A stretch of 64,000 nt of DNA from Antrodiella citrinella. Its lineage: Eukaryota > Basidiomycota > Agaricomycetes > Polyporales > Steccherinaceae. The notes beneath the pieces were generated by a model, which saw nothing but the letters and a program-made list of their open reading frames with translations, was not told where the DNA came from and made no database searches. The DNA is taken from assembly GCA_004802725.1 (NCBI GenBank), contig SGPM01000135.1:1-64000 (forward strand). The letters run 5' to 3'. Each line of letters starts with the position of its first letter. The first letter of the stretch is position 1. The position numbers were made by a program, and so were the translations under genes. Below are positions 22,886 through 33,204 of the stretch, in pieces.

Positions 22886-24026
22886 TCAGTAGGCTCGCAA
22901 CGTAGTGCATTCACGTACCTCGCCACAGTCGCTCACCTCCACGTCTACGTTAGGGCGGTCGTCGCGATCCGTACGTGTTTTTTCTGAAACTCTTGGTCAG
23001 CGATACGATACGCTCAGACCAAGGAAATATCAGGGTGACTTACGAATCTTGTCCACCACGTCGAAGCCTTCCACGACTTTGCCGAAAATTACCTGCACGC
23101 GATAAAACATCGTCAGGCTTTACAACTTTCACTCCTCTGCACTTACGTGTTTCCCCGTCAACCAATCCGTAATGACGGTCGTAATGAACTGTAAAAAATT
23201 ATCAGCATGTGATGAAGGTAAGACAAGAAGAAACCACATACGAACTGCGAGTCTAAAGAAACGCTCAGCTGCATACCATAATTCGACAATAAGTTGCTAC
23301 TCACTATTCGTATCCTCGCCTGAATTGGCCATAGCCACCAACCAGGGCGCGTCAAAGGGAATATCGCTGCAGCACAGCGTGACTTGAGGATGATAAACTT
23401 GCGGGCGATTCGTGACTCACAAGTTCTCGTCGGGAAAAGTGAACCCGTATATCGACTGTGAAGGTCAAAGGTCCATTGATGTTGGCTGTGCGAATACGGG
23501 AAATAAGAAAGATGTCAACGTACCACGCCGCCAGTCCCGTCTCCGCGAGCTAAAAGCGCATACACCGAGTTAACAGTTCGTAGAGAGCGCATCGTAGGTG
23601 CTCACTGATATCCCCTCCCTGGATCATGAAGTCTCTGATCACACGATGGAACCGCGAACCCTTGTATCCAAAGTCAATTGGGTCGCCGTTCGGTAGCGTA
23701 CTGGTCGTCAGCGCGAGAAAATTCCTCGCGGTTTTTGGAACGACCTGACGTATTCAAAATCAACGTGAATGTCGACCGGGGAACAAACTTCTGACGTACG
23801 TCGCCGAAGAGACCTATCACGACTGTCGAATGTCATGAGTATTGGTTTGTCAACAAGAAGCCAGGTACTCACAACGACCCAAGTCGGTATCTCCTTGCTT
23901 CATGTCAAAGAAGACTTGGCTTGTGACCTGCGCACTGTCGCCTGAAGTCGCTAGACTGACCAATGCAGTCGATAGGACAAAAAGAAAGAATGATAATAGA
24001 GATGTGGTGCGGTAACCGGAGACCAT
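22886..24026 (-). CDS. ER-type cyclophilin (peptidyl-prolyl isomerase), copy A
   Basis: Peptidyl-prolyl cis-trans isomerase of the cyclophilin B class with a secretory signal, assisting folding in the ER. ATG 24026 starts [20 protein letters not shown], a clear signal peptide. The domain follows: [57 protein letters not shown] (catalytic Arg in FHRVI...FMIQGGD), [32 protein letters not shown] and a short hydrophilic end ([16 protein letters not shown]). Several introns of about 50-65 nt. No membrane tail and no HDEL-like signal. It lies directly downstream of, and parallel to, a second ER cyclophilin; this suggests tandem duplication. Confidence 0.9.
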
Positions 24027-24317
24027 GGCGATCCTAGTAATGTCGGATAGATGTGGTAGAAATTTGAGAACAGACAAACACGGCCGAGGTGTTCAACATG
24101 GACTGCTGAATCGGGACGTGAACTTGACGTGTAACGAGCCAAGATCGAAGCCACTCAAATCGATCACTACTCAAAGCAGCAGCAAGTCGTCAGTTCGTGC
24201 AACAAAATACTCTTCAGTAGCTGCTCACCTCGTCAACGTGTTGTTCCAACTGCGTGTTCAAATATTCACGCAGCACGATGATATATCTTAGTCAAAGGAA
24301 TGTATAGGGATTAGAAT

Positions 24318-25875
24318 TTACTTCTCCACATCGTCGACACGTCTATATCTTCCCAGTGCACTGTTGCGGCTCAACAGCCTCAGAGCATACCGAGCGGCAC
24401 CAAGGTACCACAGCAAGAAACCGACACCGATAAAGAAAGCAAAGAAGAACAGGTACGAGAAGAAGCCCCAGCCCTCCTGGGGCGAGGGAACATCGTCATC
24501 CGTGGAAGGAGTGGAGGGGACAGTGGGCTCAGCGACCTCTGCCGCAGGCTTGACGTTGGTAGCTGCCGCAGGAGCCGATACGGCAAGGCCGGAAGACGAG
24601 GAGGAAACAGTGCTTGAAGATGCGTCGGTGACCTGACGGCGTCCGAGGGAAGTAGGTAAAGATATTTTGATTTCGATACATAGCGATAAAGAGCAAAGGA
24701 CAAATCAGATTATATCCTAGCTCAAAGCTCAGCACGAAGAGGCACCTCTTTCCCTTCATCATCAACCTCAGGCTCAACGGGAAGCTGGCGTGACGTAGTC
24801 TCACATTAGCTGTTGTGCAAGCATAAACGAGCGAAAGAACGTACCTCGCCACAGTCGGCGATAATGACGTCCTCTACAGGACGATCGCTTCTGCCCTTGG
24901 CAACGTCCTCTGGAAAGCCGACAACATGCGATGAGTCACATATTCCCAGGCACAAAACTTGGAACTTACCCATCACGGTCACAATATCCATGCCTTCGAC
25001 AACCTTACCGAATACGACGTGTTTGCCATCCAACCAGCTGGTGACAACAGTGGTAATGAACTGAGAGTATGTTCAATATATGGCTTATAAGGTCAAAGAC
25101 GATGATACACGTACGAATTGTGAACCTGTACACGCAATCAGCATTGCCCGCTAGCAAGATGGTAGGGGGACGTACCATTAGTGTCTTTTCCAGCATTGGC
25201 CATGGAGAGCACACCAGGGGAAGTGTGGCGGAGTTTACTACAGAAACGTCAGTCAAATTCGGGGCGAGATTGCACACAGAACTCACAAGTTCTCGTCCGC
25301 GAAACGGTCGCCGTAGATAGACTGTCACATCGCGTCGATACCTTTGCTACGTGTGAAGATATAATTATCACTGCTTACCTTTCCACCAGTGCCATCACCG
25401 CGAGCTGAACGATGTACATTAGTCGCGAGCACGTCGTGACGAATGAACACACTCACTGAAGTCACCACCCTGGATCATGAAGTTCTTGATGATACGGTGG
25501 AACTTGGAACCTTTGTAACCGAAGTCAATGGGTGTGCCATCTTTCTTAACACCAGTCGAGAGAGCACGGAAGTTCTCGACAGTCTTGGGGACGGTCTAAA
25601 TAGCGCGCGTCAGTCCAAGCACGACTGCCCTCGCGAGAAGAGTACATACACCGCCGTAGAGACCCATCACAACTGTGGGGACGCAAGAAAGTAAACAGCT
25701 GAGGATTGATCGTCTGACAACACGTACTTCTGCCTAAATCCTTGTCTCCATGTTTGATGTCGAAGAAGACCTTGTGGGTGATTTTGGGCCCCTTCGCTGC
25801 CTCTACAGGCTGCGCGCAGAAGAAAGCTGCGAGGGTAACTACGAAGAGACCTGCCAAAAGCCGTCCGAAAAACAT
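24318..25875 (-). CDS. ER-type cyclophilin, copy B, with optional membrane tail
   Basis: Cyclophilin B-class isomerase. ATG 25875 starts [20 protein letters not shown], a signal peptide. Then [63 protein letters not shown] and DVIIADCGE. After DCGE the next exon, [20 protein letters not shown], stops at 24722. If a 113-nt intron (24745-24633, donor GTGCCT) is removed in phase 0, the frame instead continues through a Ser/Ala/Pro linker to a transmembrane helix ([20 protein letters not shown]) and a short basic tail ending RRVDDVEK at 24318. Both ends look genuine. Coordinates given are for the longer, membrane-anchored form. Function of the tail is unknown. Confidence 0.88.
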
Positions 25876-26228
25876 GGTGCGAGTGAAGAGTGAAAGAGAG
25901 GAGGTGGGAAGAAGACGTGGCACCGTAAGAAGGTCGTTATGAGGACACGCCCACGTGGCGCTTACAGCCGATCTCAGATCTCGCGTCAAAGAACTTTTTC
26001 AGATGCATCTGCTACTATCTGCTACTTTCAACTCTGCACTCTAACTCATTCTGTACTCTCTTCACGATTAAGAGATCTATTTTGGAACGGCACAGAGCAG
26101 GGTAACTACCATGGATGATGGACTTGTCTTAAATTTGGCTGAGGGTACCTCAGCCTCAGCACGGACAAATCAGACGAAAAAGGGAGGGAGATGGACAGAC
26201 AGGTCAGCGTTGGGTGTAATATGGTGAC
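25876..26228. other. Divergent promoter region cyclophilin B / DBP7
   Basis: About 350 bp between divergent starts; no gene. No TATA box recognised. Confidence 0.45.
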
Positions 26229-28716
26229 ATGGATATACTCAAAGCAAGCAGGTTGAAAACGAACCGTGTAGCCAAGAGGAAGGCTCGAGTTGCTGAGCCG
26301 CGCGATAAGACCAGCAATTCCGAACAGAGGCCGCAAAAGAAGGCTCGGATTGAGAACAAAACCTCCAGTACTACGACTTCGACAGAGGCTACAACGTCTT
26401 TTGCAGGGCGTAACGCATCTTCGTCTCGTGCGACAACACAGATAGTGTCATCCCTTTTCACTTCCAACCCGGAGATTCAGCAACCGAAACCTAACACACG
26501 TCCACGAACTATCTCCAAGCCTAGCAATGCCCCGCTTGTCGATTCTTCTACGTTCGCCGGACTGGGACTTGACCCCCTCATAGTGAATCATCTGACTACC
26601 AAGATGACCATCTCAAAACCCACATCTATTCAGCGAGCTGCTTTGCCTGCGCTGTTATCTACTCATGTCGAGGATACATCTTCCAGAGATGTTTTCATTC
26701 AGTCTCAAACTGGGTCCGGAAAAACACTAGCCTTTTTACTCCCTATCATCCAGGATCTTCTCCCTCTCAGTACGCTATCGTACATTGACCGCTCCATTGG
26801 CACCCTGGCAATTGTCATTGCTCCTACACGCGAGTTGGCCAAGCAAATATCAGATGTCCTCGAATCACTGCTACAACTTCGTCTACGACCTCCGGAAGAG
26901 TCACCTGATGGGGAATCTAGCGGTCCTCGGCTCACAAGATGGCTCGTGTCAGGTCTTCTCACAGGTGGCTCCACGCGTGCCCACGAAAAGGCACGATTGC
27001 GGAAAGGTTGTCCCATACTAGTCTGCACGCCTGGCAGACTGCTCGATCATCTTCAGAATACCGAGTCCCTCAACGTTGGCAAATGTCGATGGTTGGTGTT
27101 GGACGAGGCCGATCGACTGATGGAGTTGGGCTTCGAGGAAACCATTCAGGGCATCGTCAAAGGGTTGGAGGGCCGCAGAAAGCTTGCTGTGACTGCTGTC
27201 GAGGAGGGGCATAGTATGGAGGTGGGCGGTTGGGACTGGGAGCGGCGACGGAGAACTATTCTCTGCTCCGCAACTATCCGAGAAGATGTGCAGAAGCTGG
27301 CGGGTACTGCATTGCTCGAACCCATCGTTATCAAAGCGGTCGACGCGGATGTCCCTTCAGCAAATGGGCAGAAGCTCACTCCTGGGGATGAAATTGCTGT
27401 TGCGGCATATGGCACTAGCGGGAAGTTTACACCTCCGTCACAATTATCGCAGAAGTACGTCGTAGTCCCCCTGAAGCTCCGGCTGGTCACGCTCGTTGCG
27501 CTTCTGCGATCTTTGCTCAGTCAGTCGCAAAACCGCAAAGGCACAAAGATCATCGTGTTCTTGAGCTGTACCGACTCCGTCGACTTCCATTGGCAACTGT
27601 TGGGTGGTGCTTCTATGGGGCCCAACGCAGCCCCGGAGACGGAAGAAGAAGACTCTGCTGAAGTAGAGGCTGTTGAGGACCAGGAAGACACCAAGCGAAA
27701 GTCGCACGGGAAGATCACTGAAGATGAAATTGCAATACAATCCTCTCTGCTCCCTGACACCTCTGTATATCGGTTGCACGGCTCTCTTCCTCTCCAGACG
27801 CGTATGACCTCTCTCCGTGGATTCTCGGCAGCCCCGTCCGATGACTCTGGATCACATTCATCGATACTTCTGTGTACATCGGTGGCTTCTCGAGGACTGG
27901 ATCTGCCATTGGTCCGAGCTGTCATCCAGTACGACCTGCCAACCGAAAGCGGCTCCACGGAGTACGTGCATCGCGTTGGTCGAACGGCACGTGTTGGTAA
28001 AGGGGGAGAGGCTTGGAGTTTCGTCGCACCGAGTGAGGTGGACTGGGTTCCTTGGGTCACGAAGAAGATGCAAGGCGACATTGCAGATACAGATGTCAGC
28101 TCGTCCGCTCAGTCAGCGGGAAAGTTAGACTCCGTTGCCACGGAGACTGTTCTGAAGAACGGTTTCGGCGGAAAAGGCTCCGAATTCGAAGCCAGAGCCA
28201 CGGATGTCCAACTGTCATTCGAGCGGTGGGTTCTGAAAGACAAGGCAGTAAGTTTTTATGACCGACCTGATACACATGCCCATACTGACACTATACAACT
28301 ATTAGCATGCCGACTTTGCGCGGAAAGCTTACCTTTCCCACACGAGAGCCTACGCAACTCATCCTTCGGAGGAGAAACACATTTTCCACCTTCGGCACCT
28401 ACACCTCGGCCATTTAGCGAAAGCGTTTGCATTACGAGATGCGCCGACTGCCGTCAACGCTAAAGGGAAATCAGCAGGAGGATCCAAGAAACGTAGCATC
28501 ACGTCAACACGATCGGCAGATCGTTCGCGCGAGAAAGGCAAGAACGGCGATTGGGACGGGGAGAAGATTGTCCTTGACGCGGAGAGACGGATGGAAACGG
28601 TCGTGCGGGCGCAGGGCAGACTCACGAAGAAATCTGGAAAGCTTGTCAGCTCTGGCATATCTGAGTTTCAGGTCGCAGGGGGGTACGACTTGGAGAAGCT
28701 GGTTCAGGGGTTGTAA
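26229..28716 (+). CDS. DBP7: DEAD-box RNA helicase Dbp7 (DDX31 type)
   Basis: Nucleolar ATP-dependent RNA helicase for 60S ribosomal subunit assembly. Two exons joined by a 58-nt intron (28248-28305) encode 809 residues from ATG 26229 ([20 protein letters not shown], basic nuclear N terminus). Helicase motifs: [15 protein letters not shown] (Q motif), [12 protein letters not shown] near residue 160, [47 protein letters not shown] near residue 295, [12 protein letters not shown], and in the second RecA lobe [18 protein letters not shown] and [13 protein letters not shown]. The C-terminal exon has [20 protein letters not shown] and [11 protein letters not shown], specific to Dbp7. An acidic insertion interrupts the second lobe. 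Confidence 0.95.
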
Positions 28717-29456
28717 TGTGTATTTGGTATGATCACCATTCATCTTCAAGAATGTTCCTGACTGTGTGGTTCATAGGCTGAGATGTGGTTCTTGCCAATG
28801 CAGAGTTCAAACAGTCAACAGTCGTTGATATCGCGCATAGAAGCTGAACCTATGTATAGGCGCAAAATCCGTTATAGCCTCGACGTACATTGGATCATGG
28901 CTATACGCGTCAACGCGTCAACCATGATGAACCTATGTTAAGCACGTTGAGAACGTTGAGACCCTGTTGAGGCCGAAAGCTTTATGTCTCACAATCAATC
29001 CGCTGGCAGTATCACCAGATTGCCGCCCGAACTGGTCTCTTTTGCGCGCATCAAGCAGCTCGTCACTCACTATTTTTCCTCCTTTCATACACCCATTTCG
29101 GTCGTGTTTTCGCACTAACGGAACGCTCAGTCGTCACTGACACTAGTTTTATGTTGTTACGCGAACTGGAAAAGCTGCCTCTCGGACCAGTTGTACTCCC
29201 GATTGCGACCAGCGAGTGGTGGGATTTCGAAAAGATGATCATTTCCACAGCCCTGGTAAAGTGGTGCGAGCGCTGGATCTTGGATCATGGCATTGCTTCC
29301 ACAAAGTACGGGCAAGGCATCATTGTAAGTAAGTACTGAAAGACCACCTACGATGAGTATATATAGACCGAACCAATATGATGCAATCCTTCATAACATC
29401 TTCCCTCCCGACATACCTACTGTACACCGTATCAATCTCGCCTTATTACATTCACG
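28717..29456. other. Intergenic, upstream of the helical hairpin gene
   Basis: Contains two ACGCGT hexamers 2 bp apart (28905-28910 and 28913-28918), repeated GTTGAGA/AACGTTGAG motifs (28940-28975) and the TATA box at 29358. An open frame at 29151-29339 was considered and not accepted as a gene. Confidence 0.45.
29358..29365 (+). promoter_or_regulatory. TATA box of the helical hairpin gene
   Basis: TATATATA followed by GACC lies 99 bp before the ATG at 29457, a normal fungal distance. It suggests a regulated or strongly transcribed gene. Confidence 0.55.
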
Positions 29457-31080
29457 ATGTCGACAACCACTATCGCCGCGGCATACATTCAGACCCACAC
29501 CGAGCTTCACGATGCTGTAGCGAAAGCAAAGAAGCTGCCCGACAGCCAAGTCCAACAAGGACTGGGTGTTCTGGCATCGCAGCTTACAGATCCGACCGCA
29601 CAGAAGGCCATCGGCGACGAGATCAAGGACCTCAGTGTACGCGCCGTCGCGTTGGTGAAGACGTTCGCGTTGATCGATGGGCTCATCAGTCACCAAGACG
29701 CAGAGAAGGCCGTAATTGCTGACCTGGCCAAGAAGTGGTCGGCATTGTACCAGGTAATTATGATTACCGGGTTTACTATGTATATTGAACCCGAGTATGC
29801 TAACTGATCCGATTCTCGTGATATAGGACTACAAGCAACTTCTAGTCAAGTCTAGTGAGGTCGCAAAGCAGGCACACGATGTTGCCGATAGTAAGTGTAC
29901 TTGGAATATGCAGACCAAGTGGAGTTTATTCATTCGGACGCTATTATGCTAGGCTTTTCGTCGAAGTTCCTGCCTTCGCTCACAGACGACACGGTTTCTG
30001 CGTCCGATAAGGCAGCTTCAATGCAGAACTACCACAAGGTCCGTCATACCCGGTGGGGATCCCGGGACAGAACATGCGCTGACATTCTTGTTTTAGCTCA
30101 TCGACGAGAATAGTCAGAGTGCTCATGGCCTAGCTCAGGGATTCGCGAAACTCCAGCAGGATGTCGCTGCATTCTTGGTGTCGTGGCCGAGCTGGGACAC
30201 CCTCGACATTTTGGTAAAGACGTCCGACGACGAGATTGCAGCCCTGCAGAACACAGTCATCGAGTACGTCGCTTCTGCATTGCTTCGGAACTTGATTTGC
30301 TAAAAGTGCGATGTCGTACAGTCTATTGACTAGTGTGAGCAATCTTCAGCTCATATTCACCTACGGTGCTATTCCTCCTACGACTGGTGTCACCTCCATT
30401 CTTGGCTGTGTCATTCCCTCTTTTTGGACAAGTGCATTGGTACGTATAGCATGCACTCTTTCATCGTAGCGTGTTGATTTGTCGCTAATCCGCATATGCC
30501 AGGCCACTGCCATTGGTCCCCTCATCGATCAAAGCCTCTTGGCTAAAATCAAATCCGAGGCTCCCGGTATGCGTACACCTCCACCGGTCTAATTCCCTCA
30601 CGCTGACACTAAGCCCGCACCAGCCCTGAAGCCTGAACTTAGTGCCAAGCGCGAACAACGCGCGGGGATTGAGAATTTGCTCTCGCCACAACAGCAACTC
30701 CAAGCGTATTTGGTTGATGTCCCCACCGACCTCGACGGTATCGTCAAGCCTCTCAGTGCCCTCACGACTATTTGGGACTCGGTATGTCCACGACTGCGTC
30801 TCATTGCAAACCGTTGACTCAATAGTTATACAATTGGTTCTTAGATTCGCTCCGATTTGGGCGTTATCCAACAAACGGCGGCAAGCTCCGCTTCAGATCC
30901 TAACGCAAAAGCGGTAAGACCATCTCTATTGTCTTCGTACATTCGCACAGTTGCTGACGAAAGTCGTCGCAGTTGCTCGTCCCCCGTCTGCAAGTGTTTG
31001 CCGGACTGTACAAGATGGTCGCCGGATGCTTCGCCGGATACCAAACGATCGTTGATCTCGCGCTGGCCCACGCCTCATAA
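29457..31080 (+). CDS. Helical protein with central hydrophobic hairpin (ClyA/HBL-like plan)
   Basis: I do not recognise a named family by direct motif. ATG 29457 and about eight exons (introns roughly 57-76 nt, all in phase) give about 350 residues without a signal peptide. The sequence is almost entirely heptad-like amphipathic helix, rich in Ala, Leu, Lys, Asp and Gln, with few Cys. Near the middle a hydrophobic hairpin (LQLIFTYGAIPP, then GCVIPSFWTSALATAIG) interrupts the helices, and long helices resume to the stop at 31080 (VAGCFAGYQTIVDLALAHAS). A long helix bundle with a central hydrophobic hairpin is the plan of ClyA/HBL/Nhe-type alpha pore-forming proteins, which have distant relatives in fungi. 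That link is inference from architecture; a non-toxic structural role is equally possible. Confidence 0.8.
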
Positions 31081-31480
31081 CTGCGCTCTCTGATCTCCCC
31101 ATTCTGTCCTCAGACTACTATCTGTTGTTGTATGTTTTGTCACAACGGCCACCTATTGGATTAGGTGGTCGTGTATCTTTATCAGCTCTATAGGTAACTA
31201 GCTTCATTTGAAACATTAATATCTAGGTTCTCTGTAATTTATTTGTCCCCATAACGCTTCCCAATCAATATGTTATTCGCGTGCTCAATTGACCGAGAAG
31301 TCGAAGAGGAAGCGGGGTGTCCGGAAAAGGCAAGCGCTTTAGATCCTAACAACGACAAACACCACTTACGGCCGACTCGGACCATGTCCGCGGGATATCG
31401 TTGCGACCCCTCGTTGCTCATTTTCCACCTCTGTACACCCTGACCACGAGAATCTGGTACAGAGACACGTCACCGGCGAG
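31081..31480. other. Intergenic with 3' UTR hairpin
   Basis: 400 bp. Holds the hairpin at 31145-31172 just after the upstream gene and the promoter of the RING/TRAF gene. No further gene. Confidence 0.45.
31145..31172 (+). terminator. Hairpin in the 3' UTR
   Basis: ACGGCCACCTA, a 6-nt loop, then TAGGTGGTCGT: 11-bp arms with one G-U pair, 65 nt after the stop of the hairpin-protein gene. Possible 3'-end or mRNA stability element; fungal polyadenylation does not require hairpins, so its role is open. Confidence 0.4.
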
Positions 31481-33003
31481 ATGTCGTATAACTACATAGA
31501 TACGCCGAACCCCAATTTAGTACGTCTTCCGGCTGTTCCACCTCCGTACGAGTCCACCCGTTTACACGCTCGATCAGGTTTGCTGTATCTGCAGGTACGG
31601 TACTCAGCGGTAAATGAGCTCTGCGGCGTAGCCATTGACACCAAAAACACTACAGAGCACCCTTCGTCAACCCACACACCACCCGGACGTGCGCACACAC
31701 GTTCTGCCGGGAATGCATCCTCGCTGCGCTGGAGGTGACCCCGCAGTGTCCGATAGACAGGTCCGCGCTGAGGGCGGAGAACCTCGCCCCTGCGGATCCG
31801 GTGTTGCGGAACGTACGTCTTTGCTTTGCCTACCGTCGTATCTTACTTCCCTGAATGAATTGGATTTGGCTAGCTGGTGGATGAGCTGATGGTGGAGTGC
31901 CCGAACTCGGGGTGTGCGGAGACGCCGCAACGGCAGCTGCTTGATGCGCACGTACGGGAGAAGTGTGAGTATGCTGAGGTAAGGTGTCCGGATGGGATAT
32001 GCGATAAGCTGGTCCCAAGGAAGGACGGTGCGAGGCATGCGCGTATGCACGGTCAGGGCGGGGCGGTGTGCGAGGAGTGTGGGGTTGAGATTTCGGCTGG
32101 TTTACTTGAGGTACGTCCCGCACCCCATTCTAACAGGCACCACTCAATCTTAATGAAATGTGACAGTCTCATACAGAGGTTTGCGACAAACAACCGTGGA
32201 CCTGCCCTGCATGCCTGTCTGTTATCCCCGGTGGGACCTCACGCTCCGCTCACACTGACATATGTCCGGACACCATCGTCCCTTGTACACACCTCTCGCA
32301 TGGCTGCTCGTGGACAGGCCGACGGACGTCCCTCCACTCTGCACACATACCGACATGTTCGTACGAATCTATCAAAGGGTTCTTCGCCATTCACGAAAGC
32401 CAAACGCGCAACTTAGAAGAGGAGAACGCGAAGCTAAAGCACCAAATCAGCGTGATGCAGGGGATGATGAGCATGATGCAGCGAGAGCTGAGTGAGGTGA
32501 AGAGGGTCCTGGGGCCGTGGTTCAGAGAGGATGGGGACGGAGGTGGGGCGAGCCCCGTGGTGCAGTATACAGAGGACATCACGAGGGATATGGCTGCGTT
32601 TGTGGACCCGAGCCCGGGGAGCTACCTCAGCCTCGCATCGTACTTCCCGCCCGCCGAGGACGAATACGCGCACCCCGAGTCCTCCCGCGCGTCGACGTCG
32701 ACATCGCCTGCCTTCCGTCCCCGGCCGCCACCTTTACAACCTTCACAAGCCCCTCAACCCCAGCCACCGCTCTCCTCCACATCCACATCCACATCCACCG
32801 TCGCACCGCTGACCATCTCACCCACTTTGTACGGGACACTCACGTCTCTGCACTCCTCTGTCGTCTCCCTCGCCTCGAGCCTCGAGTCGCTCGGGCGGCA
32901 CCAAGACGTCGCGCTGACGACCGAGGCGATGCGCATGGGCGAGGAGGTGCGGAGTTTGCGGGCGGTGGTGAGTGGGCTGCGGATGCATATAATTCTTGCG
33001 TGA
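31481..33003 (+). CDS. RING and TRAF-type zinc-finger protein
   Basis: Probable E3 ubiquitin ligase or TRAF-like adaptor. ATG 31481 starts MSYNYIDTPNPNL. A 17-nt exon (31578-31594) supplies the first RING ligands, VCCIC. The next exon continues APFVNPHTTRTCAHTFCREC and QCPIDRSAL, completing a C3HC4-like RING. TRAF-type zinc repeats follow (VECPNSGC, REKCEYAEVRCPDGICDK, CEECGVEISA, then TEVCDKQPWTCPAC, DTIVPCTHLSHGCSW). A coiled coil (NLEEENAKLKHQISVMQGMM), a Pro/Ser/Thr-rich region with STSTSTST runs and a C-terminal helical segment complete about 420 residues. The final intron-like GT signals near the end were not needed; the frame stops at 33003. Confidence 0.87.
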
Positions 33004-33204
33004 ACTCTCGACAATTGTTCGCGATTCAGCAGTAATCAGCGCGCAACTGCATGGTTCCACATGTAAGTGCCAGTGAAATTATCGGGGACTCCACGGATTG
33101 AAGGTAAGCCTTGTAACGTGTATAATGGATGTGATTGAAGGGGGTTACGCAGTATCAGACGTTTTATCTATGATTCCATGTAATTAGATTTTCTGGTTTT
33201 TCCT

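Noticed and set aside
29151..29339. 62-residue open frame before the hairpin-protein gene
   Set aside because: Some protein-like composition, but no exon could be linked to it in phase and its end lies just before the TATA box; treated as promoter sequence.
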